Notes: a model not told the origin generated them from the letters alone. Positions 12,801 to 26,246 are shown, numbered from the stretch's first letter. The stretch: DNA of 64,000 nucleotides from Pelodera strongyloides (GCA_036852015.1 JAANDG010000062.1:1-64000), one strand, 5' to 3'. Program-made: numbers and translations.

Positions 12801-15800
12801 GTTGTATAAATAGCGTGTGGCAAGGGTTCCGTCGGATGTCCTGAGGCCATATTCACCACTCCGTTTCCCTTGGGGAAATACTCCCTTGGGACAGAAGATA
12901 ACATTCTTACGTGAGACACGCAGAGAAAAAGACGGGGAATTCCCCGTGGGGAATTGAGTGGTGAATATGGCCTCTGGAATTACTGTGTGTCAGAGCTTAG
13001 AGGGAGCGAAAGGGAGAGAGGCCGAGAGGCGAGAGGGCTGCGGCTGTAGTGTAGAAGCTGGTATTCCGCAGCCGCAAAACGTTCCTCCGTTCCGTGTTTC
13101 CAAATTTGGGAATTGAGTAATTGAACAAAGAAAATACACACAAAAAAAAGACTAAACAAGTACGCATTATTATTTGCATTCAGATCGCATCTTCGCGCCG
13201 ACTTTTGGTTCTCTCGTTTCCTAATTGCCTTTTTGGATTGTGTACACGCTATAATGATGTCGGGAGATGGAATCGACGTGAGTTTTTTGGCATAACAATA
13301 TACATATCAGGATTTTTCTCTCTATGCCTGTGTGTTTGTTCGTAAGCACCTAATTTGTTAACGTTATTCCAATGGCAAAAATCCTGGTCGGTTTACGTTA
13401 CATAGATCTTGATTTGACGTTGAACGTTGACATACTGTATGTTTAGGACCAAGTGCCGGTAACGGCTACCTCAGTCTGCAACATGATTGTATGGACCGGT
13501 ATCACTCCTCAGGTTGGTGATTTCTTTTATTTGGCTGATTTTATACTGTTTGTTTGTTTATTTGTTTTCAGTCGTTTCTCTTGAATTGTTGGTTCGTTTT
13601 TTTTTGGCGAAATCAAGAAAAAACTGAATTATTTTCCAGGTGAAGGAAGCATTCGCGCAACGACGCCACGGTGAAATCACTCCAGTGTATACCCGATTTT
13701 GCCAGGAATTGACAGATTATTTTGCCAGCGCTTTGAAGTGAGTTTGTCGTTGGGTTCGTTATTTGTTATACGCACAGGACCAATAAATTCCATTCTTCAT
13801 TGTCATAGAGCGGTTGAGCGTGAATCGCGGAGCTCTGGAAGGCTGATAACCATTTTGGCTAGTACATGATGGGATGGGTTTGCCTGAACTGTTGTCCATG
13901 GGATAAAATGCCAGATTTCGCGACAAGATATTATCAGGTTGAATGTAAATTGGTATGTTGGGTATTCTGCTAACACTCTCACCGCACTTCAGAATATAAC
14001 AACACACTAGTTTAGTGTATCTGTGACCCCCTATTATGTATATGTGTCTTTTTCAGATGGGTTCGTCAGTCGAGGATTCTGTTCAACGAAATGAAGGAGT
14101 ACATTTCCACGTTGTATTCCCTAATGTTTCTGGATAAGGTAATATATGTAGCTACCTAGTTAGTTGCATTCAATTGTTGTGGTGTATAATGTTCGAACGT
14201 TGGAGGTGTTAGCTGTAGTGTGTAGCTGTAGTCTGAAAACGATTATGCCCATTTGTTGATCCTGTAGTAGTGGCACCAGTATCGGGAACCTAAATATCGT
14301 CGGTAAGGTCTAGGTATGGAGTATGGATTGAGAATAAGTGGGAGGCTTCGGTCGGCCGTGAAATACCATTACTTTATTTTCTTGTTTTCAGGGAACTCAT
14401 TTGCTGTCATTAGAAGGCGGACCTTCCGAGCTTGAATGGGCTGGATGCCAGAGGATCATAAATGAAGTACCTCTCACGTCGAATTTGCTGAAATACGTAG
14501 GTTGTCATCGCTTTAGGCCTTTTGGTGTGGTAGTTAGCTTCAAACTGGTTGCACCATTGGTTGGGGACGTACCATTGGTTGGGGATGTAGCGGTTTAGCT
14601 ATTACGATGTTGTGAAACATTTTTGTTTGCTGAGTATTGAGCATGGGAAACTTTAACCTTTTGACTCCCGAAGCAATAATTAAGAACCCGCTCCCATGGG
14701 TAAATATAAGTTTCATTTACTGATTGGAAGATTTTCTTGTAATTTGCTTATTTACAGCTTCTTTTTGAGTTTTTTGTAAATTATTATGAACTGAAATAAG
14801 CAGCTAACTAAAGTATGAACTAGAACTTCTATCTTTGTATGTAGGTAATGAGCGAGAACTACTGCGAAGCTGCCGACATCATGCAAATCTTGAACCTAAT
14901 GACGGACCGGGTTCTACGCGGAGTGCCAGTCGGTACGTGAAGCGTTTTGCCAGTCCCTAATATCTTTCTTAGCTTTTGAAATAAAGTTACCAAAGAAAAT
15001 AATTGAGAGTTAGTGTTTTATATTCATTATATACAGCAATGCGCAACGTGGGGAGTACTGTAGTTTTCTGTATGGGTAGTAAAGCTTAATGAGTGGCATG
15101 TGGGTGGTCTTTTTTTGTATGATGGGGTAGAATTGCTCAAGAATGCCTGAACTTGAAGAAGTTTTTATTTTTCCAAATATTTGGTTTGGGATCAGTAGTC
15201 CACAATGAGGTAGTGTTTTTGCAGTAGATTATATGTACATTGGTAAGGGCCACATCTGAATATGTTCTAGCCGAATGCTAATTAAGCAATTAATATGTTT
15301 CCAGATCACACGTACTCCGTTGTTGAGGACGGCGACGTGTCTCTAATTGACAGTCTCTTTGAAGTGTCCAAGTTTTCGACGAAACAGCCTACTTTGCCGA
15401 AGTGAGTTATTTTATTTGTGATGATAATTGTGAATCTAGACGAATGTCAGTTAAAGCGAACTGCCAGCTCCTTTGGAAAATTTGCATATGATAAGCAAAT
15501 CCTATGTATCCTATGCTAATTTTGCGCGATCGTCCACGGCTATCGCGCAAAATTAGCATAGGATACATAGGATTTGCTTATCATATGCAAATTTTCCAAA
15601 GGAGCTGGCATTTCGCTTTAAGCAATTAGTAATGTATCACGCACAAAAAAGTTCGAGAGAACAATAAACGATTATATACGGGATATGTGAAACCTCTCGG
15701 CTGGGTAGTTTTGATTTGACTGATATGAATGACCACATGTTTTGATAAATAAGTGGTGAACTTGACGCATAGTTTGTATTTTTCAGCTGGAAGCCTGAAA

Positions 15801-18800
15801 TAGGGTATGTGTAGTGAAAGTGCACGGTTTTTATATGAGTGTGCAGTATTGTAGTCAGCGTATATGTATGTCACTGTTTTTTTTGCTTGTTGTAGCCCCA
15901 CAGTGTCGTGTTTTTCGAGAGTGTTTTCTTTAAGTTTACACTTCGGCACTTCGGCTTGCTGTTCTTTGGCTTTGAATTGAAAATTGAATGATATGTTAAC
16001 CACTGTAACCTTATCTTTTACGCTTTGCAGTTGGTTGCTAAAATGACGAAAGCGAAATACTTGCCGGTTTTTGAAACACATCGAGTACATCAGCACTCGT
16101 CGGCTTAAGCAGATGAACATAAATAAAAAAATCGAGCTAAATTCGAACAAATTAGCATAAATACGTAAGAATTCAGTTGTTCACACTGCGTTCCAAGAAC
16201 CGGCCGTTATTTCGCTCCAAGCTCTTATATTTTCATCCCCATTTTAGGCAACAACTAAATGTGCTCTCAGTCCGTGAACCTTACTGGCGCGCGTTCTACC
16301 TGGCATTTTTGTGGGCGTCGTGCTCGAAATCACAAGTACTGCTGAAGCAGACACACGACAAGTATCCTACTGTAGCCATGTTCATGCATATGGCTATTAT
16401 CAAGTACGTTGTATTTTGTTTTGACATTATCATTTTACTGCCAATACGTCACAGTGAATGAAAACAGGTACACTAGTGCGGATGTGGGTGCTTTGTATTA
16501 TTTTGCAAACCTTATACATGTGCAATTTGCTTAAGTGCCTTTACAGATTCACAAGAAATAGTCGGTAAATTTTGATAGTTTTTTATTGTTTCATTTAGTG
16601 ATTTCTCCTACACATGCATGAAAACTGGAAGGAAGGCTGAAGAATTGGAGACTAGAGAGAAGTTACTATCAGAAGCCGATAAGCGGGAAGCGTTGAAGAT
16701 TGAATCGGTATGATTATATGCACTTCAATGTTTTGTTTCGGAACGTAGTAAGATAAGGTAGGTAGAGTCGCTATTCGAGGATTGCTCCACATGCTCCGCC
16801 TTATTATTGTTCATATAGTTGAATTGTGATTTCAATTTCAGATGTTGTGTGGGGGCGTAAGAGTAGACGTTACAAGAAGCCGAATGGTATCGCTCTGCAT
16901 CCTTACCAATCCAACGTGAGCCTCTTTTTCCTTACTTGAGTCCCTTTAGTGATGTTGTGAGGAAATTGACCAAGCGTCCTGCAAGAATTGAGTTTAGCGT
17001 ACAGATCAAGAATTTTATTGTGCGCTAAGCCTAATCTGTTGACTTTTGTATATGGAAAGGTTTCTCATATTTGTTGCTCTCCTTGTGTTTTAGAATTTAG
17101 GATAGTAGATGGAGATATTGTAGGGGCCAGCCGCGCTGCCCGCCTATGGAGACTCTCGCTGAGGTGGAGCATGTGTCGAAGGAGCGAAGACTTGGAGCAC
17201 GCCTATGTGAGAGCCGGGAGCCGGATATTCTTGCAGAACTCGTGGCTGTTGAAGGAGGATCTAGAGCTATTCACTCTGTTTCCGTAAGTATTTCATTAGT
17301 TTATGGTCCTTAAGTTGTTGTGTAACTTGTTCAATCTTGAAGTTTTTGGTGACCGTCATATGAAAGTGCATGTAGTATGTGTAGAGGGTAAGGCGAGAAA
17401 AGTCGCTTAATTTCTACTTATCATAAGGTATGTTAAAGCGAAATACCGGCTGGTTGTTTGAAACGCATCGAGTACACCTGGTACACCAGCATTCTTATGC
17501 AACTTATGCAAATGAACTAAATTAACATACAAAATCGAGCTAAATTCGAGTAAATTAGCATAAACACGTAAGTATTCAGATGTCTACGATGGGTTTCAAA
17601 AACCGGTCGGTATTTCGCTTTAAAAATATTCTAAATTTTAGGAATTTCTCTCCACTGATCCGGCAGCTGTCGATAACATCCCCATTGAGTGTGTCTGTGA
17701 ATTTTTGCTGTACAAACTGCAGCACCCGGAAGAGAATGAAACGGACAAAATGCAAATGGTTCGTGATGACGTGGCCTGATTTTTTTTTTGTTCTACTGTT
17801 CAACGCTTTTCAGTTGTTTCGCAGATCATTGATTTAAGGTTGTATATGTAACTATTAAGAATAAGAATTGGTATAGTTTGAATTCTGACTGATATTGTAC
17901 CTTCAAATTGTACTGACGCGATGTTAGTGGTTGTATAACTAAAACCGCAGGACACAGTCGGATTCCCTGACTGTGTACGATACTCTGAACTGAACTCTGA
18001 TGATATTATGATAACTACATTGCTGTTGCAGATGATGGTGCGATTGCGCGCCTGTGTTAACGACGCTGGCGATGGGAAGAGTGCAACCCAGGCTACTATG
18101 CTCCTTTTTGAGAAATTAGCGTCCCGTAGTCAAAGTGAGAGGAACGCCGCCTTTCAGATACTCACATCTCTAAAACAACAGGTTTGTGTTGTTAGTTTTT
18201 TTCAACCATGTGTTTTATCGTTCAGTCGTGTAACTATATCGTTTAGTGATGTAACAGTACATTACGTGTTTTATGTGAGATGAGAGTCCTATGGCCGCAT
18301 GCACGAACGCGCCGGCAGGTTTCCAGCCTCCCAGTGGGAGGTGAGAGAAAGAGAGGGATCACCGAATCAGAAACACGCAGAGACCAATTTTCCCACCCTG
18401 GGAGGTTCCCGCTGTTCGTGTATACGGCCACTGGGAGTTAATTTATGTATATGCAAGCACAACTATTTATCAAACGGAGTGTGTCTAGAGTAACCAAACT
18501 TGCTTTTTTTTTAAATTTGCATTATATTGTGTGTTGAATCAAAAAGTTCTTTATTCCTTTCAGGACGCGTCATCCATGGAAGTGTGCGAGGCTACTGCGC
18601 TCCCGTTGAGCAAAATCTCTGAATTACCCCATTTTGCGGCTATGAGAGATGCTCTGTGCAGCAGTTTGGCAGAGTATGTTATAGGTTTTGTTTACTTTAC
18701 CTTAGAATTTGATTAGGGAAGAGTCATGTCGCATCTAACTAATTACTAAATTTATTTTGTTGTTGCGTTGCTTATCTCACATAATCTAATTGTTATTTGT

Positions 18801-21800
18801 TAATTCAGGGCGTGTTTACAAGAATCGGACGCCGGCCGGATAAAGCAGTACATCACTTTTGTGAACAATTACGCACACATGGAAACAGAGTCCACTCACG
18901 TCGTGGGTTTTACCGTTTATTATTTTTTTAGTTATAGTTGATTATTTTTGGAGACTGAGAGGTGAAGGCAGACAGAGGGACAGGAAGAGAGAGAGAGAGA
19001 GAGAGAGGAATGAGAGAGAGGAATGAGAGAACTGAGAGGTGCAAATTAATAAGGCCACATTGTCGTTCAGATTGCCAACACTCTGGCCTCAATTGTCAGA
19101 CGAGCTGACAAGGTATTCAAGGCTGACTTGGTCGAATTTTATGCAAGGTGGGCGTCTTTCAATTTTATAAGGCAGTTTACAACACTGCAATTAGATCACT
19201 AGATGTAATGTAGTGATGCGCTTTATCGAGTGCATATGCTGCGAACACTAATAATCGTAATATTTTAATTAGACAGTATTTCCATTTGTAGGTATCTGCA
19301 TTCGGCAACCAAAAAATCGAATGATCCAGCCGCAGATCAGGCTGGAGTTTGTGTTGTCGTGAACAGTGAAGGAAAGAAGGTTAGATTTTGATTCCTCTTG
19401 ATCTTGATATGATATCCCCTGTCCAGTACGGCATAGCATCTAAGACGGGCAAACGGCTCAGGATTTGATTGTCCGTCCGCTTACCTTTACTGTATTGGAC
19501 TATCTCGGCTTGTGCATATTCTGGTACGTGCATTTGGCAACATATCGAAATGTTTGTGCACCTTTTGAGATTATTTTTGGTCTTAATGGTTCATCGTTTG
19601 TCTTATTCGAATAATTACCCCTAATGACTATTCACCTTTTCAGATTATTTTGGATCCCCAATCTGTGAGTGCACAGCTCGAGCTCGTCTGCTCACTGGAT
19701 TCCGAAGACGGCGGTGAATTCAAGAAGCAACTGGTGGACTTTTGGTTCCCCAAGGATGGGGGTAGTACTCCCTCAACGTTGATCGACGGCAAGACGAAGA
19801 GCATACTGTCAGAAGAATTGCGAGCAAACATGCTGTGCACGGATGACCATAGGATACTCAGTGTGGGGATTCATTTTTTTTGTTAATTATGAAAGAAATA
19901 GATTGCGTTGTAAATTGCACACTTCTGAGCTAACCGCGAGGAAGAGAAAATATGGTAGTCTGTAAGCTTGTAAACCATGAAAAACTGGTAACGTTGGGGC
20001 TAGATAACATTGAATGTTTGAATGTATGCAGATTATATGAGGTGCCTGTCAATCCTGTCCTGAAATAATGCCATTCATTAAGTGTCTCAGAGGTGAAAGT
20101 TAAGTGTTTCAAGATCTTGTTCCTTTCCACACACTATTTGGTAATTACAGGTGGCGTTGGATGGAGTGACTCCCGGACGGGCGTTGAAGATGATTTGTCG
20201 TTTTGGATTGAATACAACATGTGCTAGCCAGTTGCTGGCTCTTGTTGATAAGGTGGACTTTGGTAAAGGTGAGCTTATGTTCATTCTTTTTACGTAGGCA
20301 AGGCCAACCCCTGGTGGCGGAGAATAGCATTATAATGTGAGACATGCAGAGAAAAAGACAGGGAATTCCCCTTGGAGAATGAGTGGTGAATATGACCTCA
20401 GGTGGGATTCTTGTCACGTCACCCCTGATTCTCTATGTGTTGAAATAATTCCATGAAGTTAGCGAACTGTCCAAGTGTGTGATTTCATGATTTGATGATT
20501 TACTGTATTGTTTAGTGAATTTTGCGGAAATCGAAAAAGCCCGTTGCTTTGTGGCGGCATATCGTGCCCGTGGTGCGTCGGGAGGACAGACTTTCATGAA
20601 AAATGTTGAGAAAGAAGTTGAGAAGAGGGCGAACATTAAGGATGAATGTGAAGAGGTATGACACGTTTTTTATTTGATGACAAATCAAATTGTGTGTCTT
20701 CTTTGTTAACTGCTGAGCTACTGTAAGTAATTCCAATATGCGAAGATATGCGAATTATTGTTACTGTGAATTGGTTCAGATGACCAAGGAAATAAGCGTA
20801 GTGCATAGATTTTAATGTGACAGCATCATAAACACCATTCAAAAAAGGTGCCTTAGGAAATTGAAACTAATGAAACCATATATTCTCCCGTATTCAAGGT
20901 TCTCCAACTGGATCCGGTGCCCAGGACATCTGAACTTGCCCCGCCTCCCCCATCGACTGTTTTATCGCCAAAGGAGCTGACGAATCATATTCGGGTATTG
21001 ATGAGCCAGGATCAGATGTGAGCGTTTTTGCGTTGACTGCTTTTCTTTGGGCGTAGTTTTTGTGATGTTGCGCTTTGCTCATTACTGTAGCACGGAGTTC
21101 TCTCTCTTTCTCTCTTACTATCTCTCTCGCTCCTCTTCCTCTCTCTCTCGCTATAGTCTATTTTGCGTTTGAGGTTGCTTTTTATAAATCCGAGGATTAT
21201 TTTCAACTTCCTCAACATTTAGGAACTTTTCCTTGGGCACTTTGGAAATGCGCAGCATTTTGGCTGACGAGAAGACAGCTGTGGCGTGCTTGGAACAGTT
21301 GGAAGGAAATCTGAAGGTATTTTTTAATTACTCATATTATTTTTGTTTAATATCTCAATATATTTCCTACTCATGTTATTTTTGTTTAATTTCTCTCTCT
21401 CAATGTATTTCCTGTTTAGTTTATATACTGGTAGTGTAATGTCCATTCGAAGGTTTTATTCGATCCGTTTTTATTCTCTGTTTTGCATTTAAAACATTTT
21501 TTGCAGTACTTCCTCGAACATCCCAACGCTTTCTTATTGATGCTGCTGATGCTGAACACTGCAGCAGAAAAGGTAACACTGTGTTGCTGCTTGAGCTAGG
21601 GTGACCTTATTTGGAAGACATGAGACTTGCTGATGATTACTATCCCCTGTTCCGTGCACGGTGATGTGGAGTGAAAGCCATGAAAAATTACGGAATAATC
21701 ATTGTTGGAGATACAATAACCAGATTCCGTTAAAAGTGCACCTATAAGTTCATCCCCCAAGTACAAACCTAGTAGTTATCCTTCTTCCTCTAGACTCTAG

Positions 21801-24800
21801 AAGATTGAATTTTTCAATATTGATGTTTTTCAGTTCCCGGCGATCCATTCTAAACTGTGCGCCTGGGCTGGAAAAGTGCTCAAGGCCACACAGCCTCCGG
21901 AAAATGTGCTCGGCATCTTGAAGAGATTTGCTCCCCAAGTGGCCAAAGGAGTCCAAAGAACGGATAGTATTGGGAAGGTTTGTTTTGTGATTAATGAAAG
22001 TATGTGAGCAGAACTTCTCTGTGCTATCATGTTTTTAACTTAGCTCTATAGTTCTATCACCTATTCTATCTTGATTTTACGTACCCAGTTTTGAAATATA
22101 TGTTTCTGCCTGTATAAAAGATTTATTTTCAGATGAACGATCCTGCTGCCGTTCTAGCCTTGCTATCGTCGCAGACCGCACTGACACAGTTGAAGCAACA
22201 GAGGTGAATCATGTTTTAGTGTGGTTTGTGCATAATAGTGCTTTACCGTTTTTTTTTTGTAGTTAAGCCGTTAGCCCGTTTAGCCGTAACGGTATAGACG
22301 TTTGTTTTGGTATATTGACTAGTGTGCCTTTTGCAACGTTTTGATAGTGATTTTGTAAAATTACGGTTTTTCGTGCTTCCAGGCTTTTGAATCGCTACAC
22401 AATTCTTCGCCCCGAAATCGTTGACGTGAATTCTGATGTGGATACGCAGGTGAAGCAGATCTTCTCAGGAACCAGGTGAACTTTAGTTGGAACCTTATGG
22501 ATATGACCTATGCGGTGCATATCATAAGCTTTGATCTCTGTAGTTAACCACTCATTATTACAGGGTCCTATGTGAGCATATTTCTGGGTGTCTTTAGTGT
22601 TGAGAACCATTTTCTTTACAATATGAAACTATTCAGAAATGGTCTTCCGTGGCTAGCGGTACAGATTCCCCTAATTGCATCTCCGGAGACGTTGCGTGCA
22701 GTCCTTCACTCTATTCTCTCGCAGTTCCAGCCCAGGTCTTTACTACATTTGTTTTTAGTTTTCGTAGCGTAGCATAGAATTATCCACATTTGTAAGTTTT
22801 AAGTTGTAGGCTCCATTGTTTAATCCATGCTGGCCATATCGTATTGTGCTTGGTTCTGTATCTCTATCTAAGTATCTATAAGAATTAGATCAAAGTTTGT
22901 TGAGCACATCAAAGCAACAGTGACAAACGACGATGTATGTATTATAACACCATCGCTAATTAAATATAGATGAATTTTCAGTTTCAACACTCAATCCGTG
23001 CTTGATTTGCTCTTGTTTTGCGCTTGCGAAGGGGATGGGGTGGTGTGTAATGGCTTGAAACAGTCGCAGGTGAGTTAGTTAGTTGATTGAATATCGGATT
23101 TTTAAAAGTTGGGTAGCTAGCCCACCAATATCGATTATCTTAGCAAGGATCTAGGATCGTTTATCATGTGCAGTGTGCAGATGTTTTCCGTTCACCTATG
23201 TTAGAAGGTTGGAGTCGGGAGCTGTTTTTAATGCGGTATAACATCCGAATTTTGAAGTTGAAATGCACTCCCACGCATTCATTATATGCAAGTGATTATG
23301 ACTAGAATAAAAAATCTACCCCACTTGGCATGAGTACGTACCTACGTAGGAATAAGGTTGTCAGGATACTTCTTCGGATGTAATACCGCTTTAGAATTCC
23401 CTCATTTTCAGCTGTCTGTTGCGATCGAGTACATGGTGCAGCATGTTTCTGCGAAGACATCCGATTGGATCGTCATGATGAAGATTGTGGATGCTTTGGT
23501 GAGGATTGTGTATTTTGTTATAAAATCTTTCGGTTTTTAATTGAATCTCATCTCACTGTTTTGATAAGTCAGTTTCACATTCTCACGTTGGTCGCGATTC
23601 TGAGAAAGTCACAGAAAACGGTACGCTACATTAGGGTACGGTACCGGAGTGGTAAACGATATGGTACATCACGGCAAGGTGTGCTGCAACTTCGCATGCA
23701 TTCAGGTCGACGTTCTGGGTTTCGATTGCTTGCGAACGATGGCGGAGACTTGTTCTTTGATGAATAAGAGTGCTACCTTGTCGGGGGATGTCAAGAACAG
23801 TGCCGAGGAAATGCTGAACAAGTTGCAACTACAGTTTCCTTGTAAGTTTTTAGTTGTAGTTTGTATTTTTATCGGTAGTTTCGTAGTTTGTAGTTTGAGG
23901 TACTACCACGATCGTGCCATCGTGATCGTGCGGCAATTGATTGGTTCCAAATATCTTTTTATTTTATTTGTGAGGGCAATTTCCACTAAGTAACTTTACT
24001 TACTTTTGTCTTTTGGTGTAATGGTTAGAATATTGCATAGCGACGGAGCACATGATTTTTGAACCGTTGTGTTCCATTCTGCGCCGGGAAGTGACAGAAG
24101 CATACAATTTGCACATAATACGTGCGAATGCAGCTCACCAGTATTGAGTATACGCTTCACAAACCATATGCCATACCGCCTGAAGTTGAAGGATAATTTT
24201 TAAGGTTTACATGCAGATCGTATGCGCGGCACTGCCGTTGTGGAGGGCGTTCGCTGGCGACTGGCAGAAGCCGATAGAAAAGCCACGCAATACATAGGAG
24301 ACGTGTTTAAGGTAATCATTGCTTTAGTATAGCTGATACAGTGCTACTCAAGGGCCCAATTGTACACGTGAGCCTTGGCACTATCGTATTGTGTGTGTGT
24401 GTGTGTTTGTGTGTTTGTGTGTGTGTGTGTGTGCGTGTGTGTGCGTGTGTGTGTGTGCGCGCGTGTGTGCGCGCTATCTATGTATGTATTGTTTTTATTT
24501 ATCGTATACTCTGATTACTTAGTTATCGAAGGTTAGTTACCTTTAGTTACTGATTCCCTAGTTTCTTGCAGAACGGAAAGACGGAGGATTGCGTCCGGAA
24601 GACGTTGACTTCACTGAATACGATTCGTAATGCGCATCCAAAGGTTATTGAACGGTGGGTGGGCGTCTTAATTGTCCCTTTTTTATGTTGGAAAGTTCGC
24701 TTTTGTGCTTTTGGGACGAAACGAAGTGATTGAATATTCAACTGAAAAATTAAAAGCAGGAGTTTCGCTGATGAGCTAATAGTATTTAATTAAGTTGTAA

Positions 24801-26246
24801 GTTTTTCTTTTATTACAGGCACCTGGGTGTGTTATCGCGACTACTGGCTGAATTGGTCACAATTTCGACGAGAGAGTTGCGAGATTCACCGAAGAGGTAC
24901 GTAGCTTATCGGTCTGCTGATGTTTGATTACTATCAATTACACGATGTGATAGCAACCAGTTGCCTGGTGATCTCATTCAAGCGGGTTGCGTTTCACCAG
25001 TTTCATAGCATGTTTTGCGTATAGGTTAACAACCCAATTGATGCTAGCAATATGCATTGAGCATGACTGTGTGCTTACTAGAGGTTTAATTGAATGGCTT
25101 CTTTATTTTTATTTTCTTTCTTTTTGAACTTTTTGAACGCGAATTTGTGTACTTTAGGCCGGTGGTTCAGTTCGCCGTATCGTGCTTGTCCTCAGTGTTG
25201 CCCGTTTCGGATGAGAGCAGCTCGGATGATATCGACTCGCTATTTGCCGTGTTGATAGCCTACTTTGAAGTAATTGTTTCGATTTTCTTTCGGATACTGT
25301 AGTTTTATGACCTAGAAGTATTCAAGTATGATAGGTTCGAATCTGCGTCACGCCGCTGCACATCAGCACTGTGGTCGAAAAGTTAACCTGGGTTAGAATC
25401 TCTTTGCTTTCAAGGCATACTATTCGCGTTGTACTAACTAGAAACACCACAAGTAGGTAATTGTAATTTTATGAAGGGCAAGTAGAATGTTGTTTGTAAT
25501 ACCTAAGGTAGCTAAGCTGATGCTTTGCTGGTCTTTTAAGATAAAGACCAATGTTGTATTTCTTTCAGCGTCACTTATTGGGAACTAGGCTGGGCGGTTC
25601 AATGGCTGAAGACCTACTCCAGGCCCTTCTACGGTATATGGACACACACTATGAAAGGGCCAGAAGTCTGATTCTGGAGAATGCAGAGAGCATCAGAATG
25701 TGGGTGTTGTGCATAGCTGTTATTATATTAGGTGTTTAATGTTTACCTATTGACCACATATCGAGGCACAGGTAATCAAGATAAGATGGAACTGCTTAGC
25801 GTACAGTAGTTTCTAGGTTGACTGTTAATTAGTTACGTATTAATGGTCTTTATCTTCTGTAATTTGCGCCGACAGTGCAGATGTAGTGTGGTTGTGGTGT
25901 GCTGTACTATATTAACAAAGTTTAGCTAGTATTATAACCGGAAACAGGCGACTAGCTAGAGTTGTTGGGTAATTGCTAGATAATTAAGTATAGCTGAATG
26001 AGAGAATATCACTTCGTTTCGACTGCTAACTAGTGCTAACTAACAACTGAACATTATTAGTTTACATTGCGGTGCTTTATAGCAGTACGCTGGAAGTGCG
26101 ATGATTTATGCAACATTTTTTCTTCTTTTTTTTGTATACATAACTTGATATTCAGGCTTTGTGAAGCTCGACCTGATAGCTTCTTTTCGACAACAGTCCG
26201 GGAAGTTCTGAATAATGCGATGAAACAAGCTGCATTGGCTGTATAG
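6872..26246 (+). CDS. INTS1: Integrator complex subunit 1
   Basis: Scaffold subunit of Integrator, which cleaves snRNA 3' ends and terminates paused RNA polymerase II. I model 50 exons, 5364 bp, 1787 aa (human about 2190), all phases consistent and no internal stop: 6872-7003, 7392-7512, 7784-7929, 8190-8321, 8516-8620, 8762-8839, 9078-9197, 9398-9580, 9873-9948, 10084-10145, 10288-10407, 12172-12281, 12465-12528, 12697-12782, 13184-13277, 13447-13512, 13640-13737, 14057-14138, 14392-14496, 14845-14932, 15305-15401, 16248-16403, 16599-16707, 16842-16915, 17124-17283, 17642-17758, 18032-18181, 18564-18673, 18809-18902, 19071-19147, 19292-19379, 19644-19862, 20151-20268, 20516-20655, 20899-21017, 21223-21316, 21507-21572, 21834-21977, 22133-22203, 22383-22475, 22637-22735, 22982-23069, 23412-23498, 23706-23841, 24217-24311, 24572-24654, 24819-24896, 25158-25269, 25569-25699, 26156-26246. 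Family hallmarks are the VRNAASKRLDVWLQNPK block (about residues 367-385) and the METLAEVEHVSKERRLG block (about 842-858). Residues about 290-330 are a Lys/Arg/Glu-rich linker. Weak points are the donors after 19862, 22735 and 7003, which are non-consensus but needed for phase. Confidence 0.95.
7220..7280 (-). other. tRNA-derived 3' fragment
   Basis: On the minus strand a perfect box B (GGTTCGATTCC) sits in a 5-bp T-arm (GCGGG/CCCGC, 7228-7244), followed by a CCGACC acceptor-like end. Upstream is a weak anticodon-arm-like TTGGC...ACCAA. I find no matching 5' acceptor strand or D-arm, so this is not a complete tRNA. It may be a tRNA pseudogene or the tRNA-derived part of a SINE, in INTS1 intron 1. 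Confidence 0.4.
8006..8024. repeat. Degenerate interstitial telomere-like repeat
   Basis: CCTAAACCTAAGCCTAAGC: two GCCTAA/CCTAAG units and one CCTAAA variant, inside an INTS1 intron. A shorter CCCTAACCCTAACC patch lies at about 7050-7065. Confidence 0.5.
10621..12170. mobile_element. 1.55-kb Tc1/mariner-like fold-back element in INTS1 intron
   Basis: Two inverted arms of 663 bp (10621-11283 and 11508-12170) surround a 224-bp centre. The ends read TACAGTGCGTTCC...GGAACGCACTGTA: a TA at each border and a CAGTGC start, as in Tc1-type elements with TA target duplication. The arms differ at only a few positions, so insertion looks recent. Open frames of 85-88 codons occur in mirror image in both arms and carry no transposase motif I recognise. 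The element is therefore non-autonomous. It sits between INTS1 exons 11 and 12, and its right TA forms part of the exon 12 acceptor. Confidence 0.9.
12843..12974. mobile_element. MITE family B (GAGGCCATATTCACCACTC ends)
   Basis: About 130 bp with inverted ends GAGGCCATATTCACCACTC and GAGTGGTGAATATGGCCTC, and an interior with ACGTGAGACACGCAGAGAAA. It lies in INTS1 intron 14. Related copies are at 20318-20401, 34678-34802, 51036-51215 and 53636-53748. Confidence 0.85.
15451..15621. mobile_element. Near-perfect 80-bp-arm hairpin MITE in INTS1 intron
   Basis: Left arm 15451-15530 and right arm 15542-15621 are complementary over 80 bp with one mismatch, around an 11-base loop. TTAAAGCG borders match family A but the interior differs (GCCAGCTCCTTTGG). 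It is transcribed within INTS1, so the pre-mRNA can form a long double-stranded stem. A solitary right arm of the same element is at 56866-56945. Confidence 0.9.
16049..16220. mobile_element. MITE family A in INTS1 intron
   Basis: AAAGCGAAATACTTGCCGG left end, CCGGCCGTTATTTCGCT right end, and typical interior (AAAAATCGAGCTAAATTCG, TTAGCATAAATACGTAAG). It ends 27 bases before INTS1 exon 22. Confidence 0.85.
17433..17624. mobile_element. MITE family A in INTS1 intron
   Basis: Full-length copy with TTAAAGCGAAATACCGGC and its inverted copy at the ends. It terminates 17 bases before INTS1 exon 26, leaving only a short T-rich tail and AG of host sequence. Confidence 0.9.
18291..18432. mobile_element. 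MITE family C (GGCCGTATGCACGAACGC ends)
   Basis: Inverted ends ATGGCCGCATGCACGAACGC and TTCGTGTATACGGCCA with inner GCCTCCCAGTGGGAGG and CCTGGGAGG blocks. It lies in INTS1 intron 27. Related copies are at 51624-51744 and 52513-52616. Confidence 0.8.
20318..20401. mobile_element. MITE family B, 5'-truncated copy
   Basis: Right half of the family B element: AATGTGAGACATGCAGAG and then GAGTGGTGAATATGACCTCA. The left end is absent or too diverged to place. It lies in an INTS1 intron. Confidence 0.7.
23231..23392. mobile_element. MITE family A variant (GCGGTATAACATCCG ends)
   Basis: Inverted ends GCGGTATAACATCCG and CGGATGTAATACCGC with a family-A-like interior (AGAATAAAAAATC, then GCATGAGTACGTA). 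It ends 19 bases before INTS1 exon 43. A similar TATAAC-ended copy is at 31043-31193. Confidence 0.75.
24391..24474. repeat. (GT)n microsatellite
   Basis: GT repeats interrupted by TTTGT, GCGT and GCGCGC, in an INTS1 intron. Confidence 0.95.
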
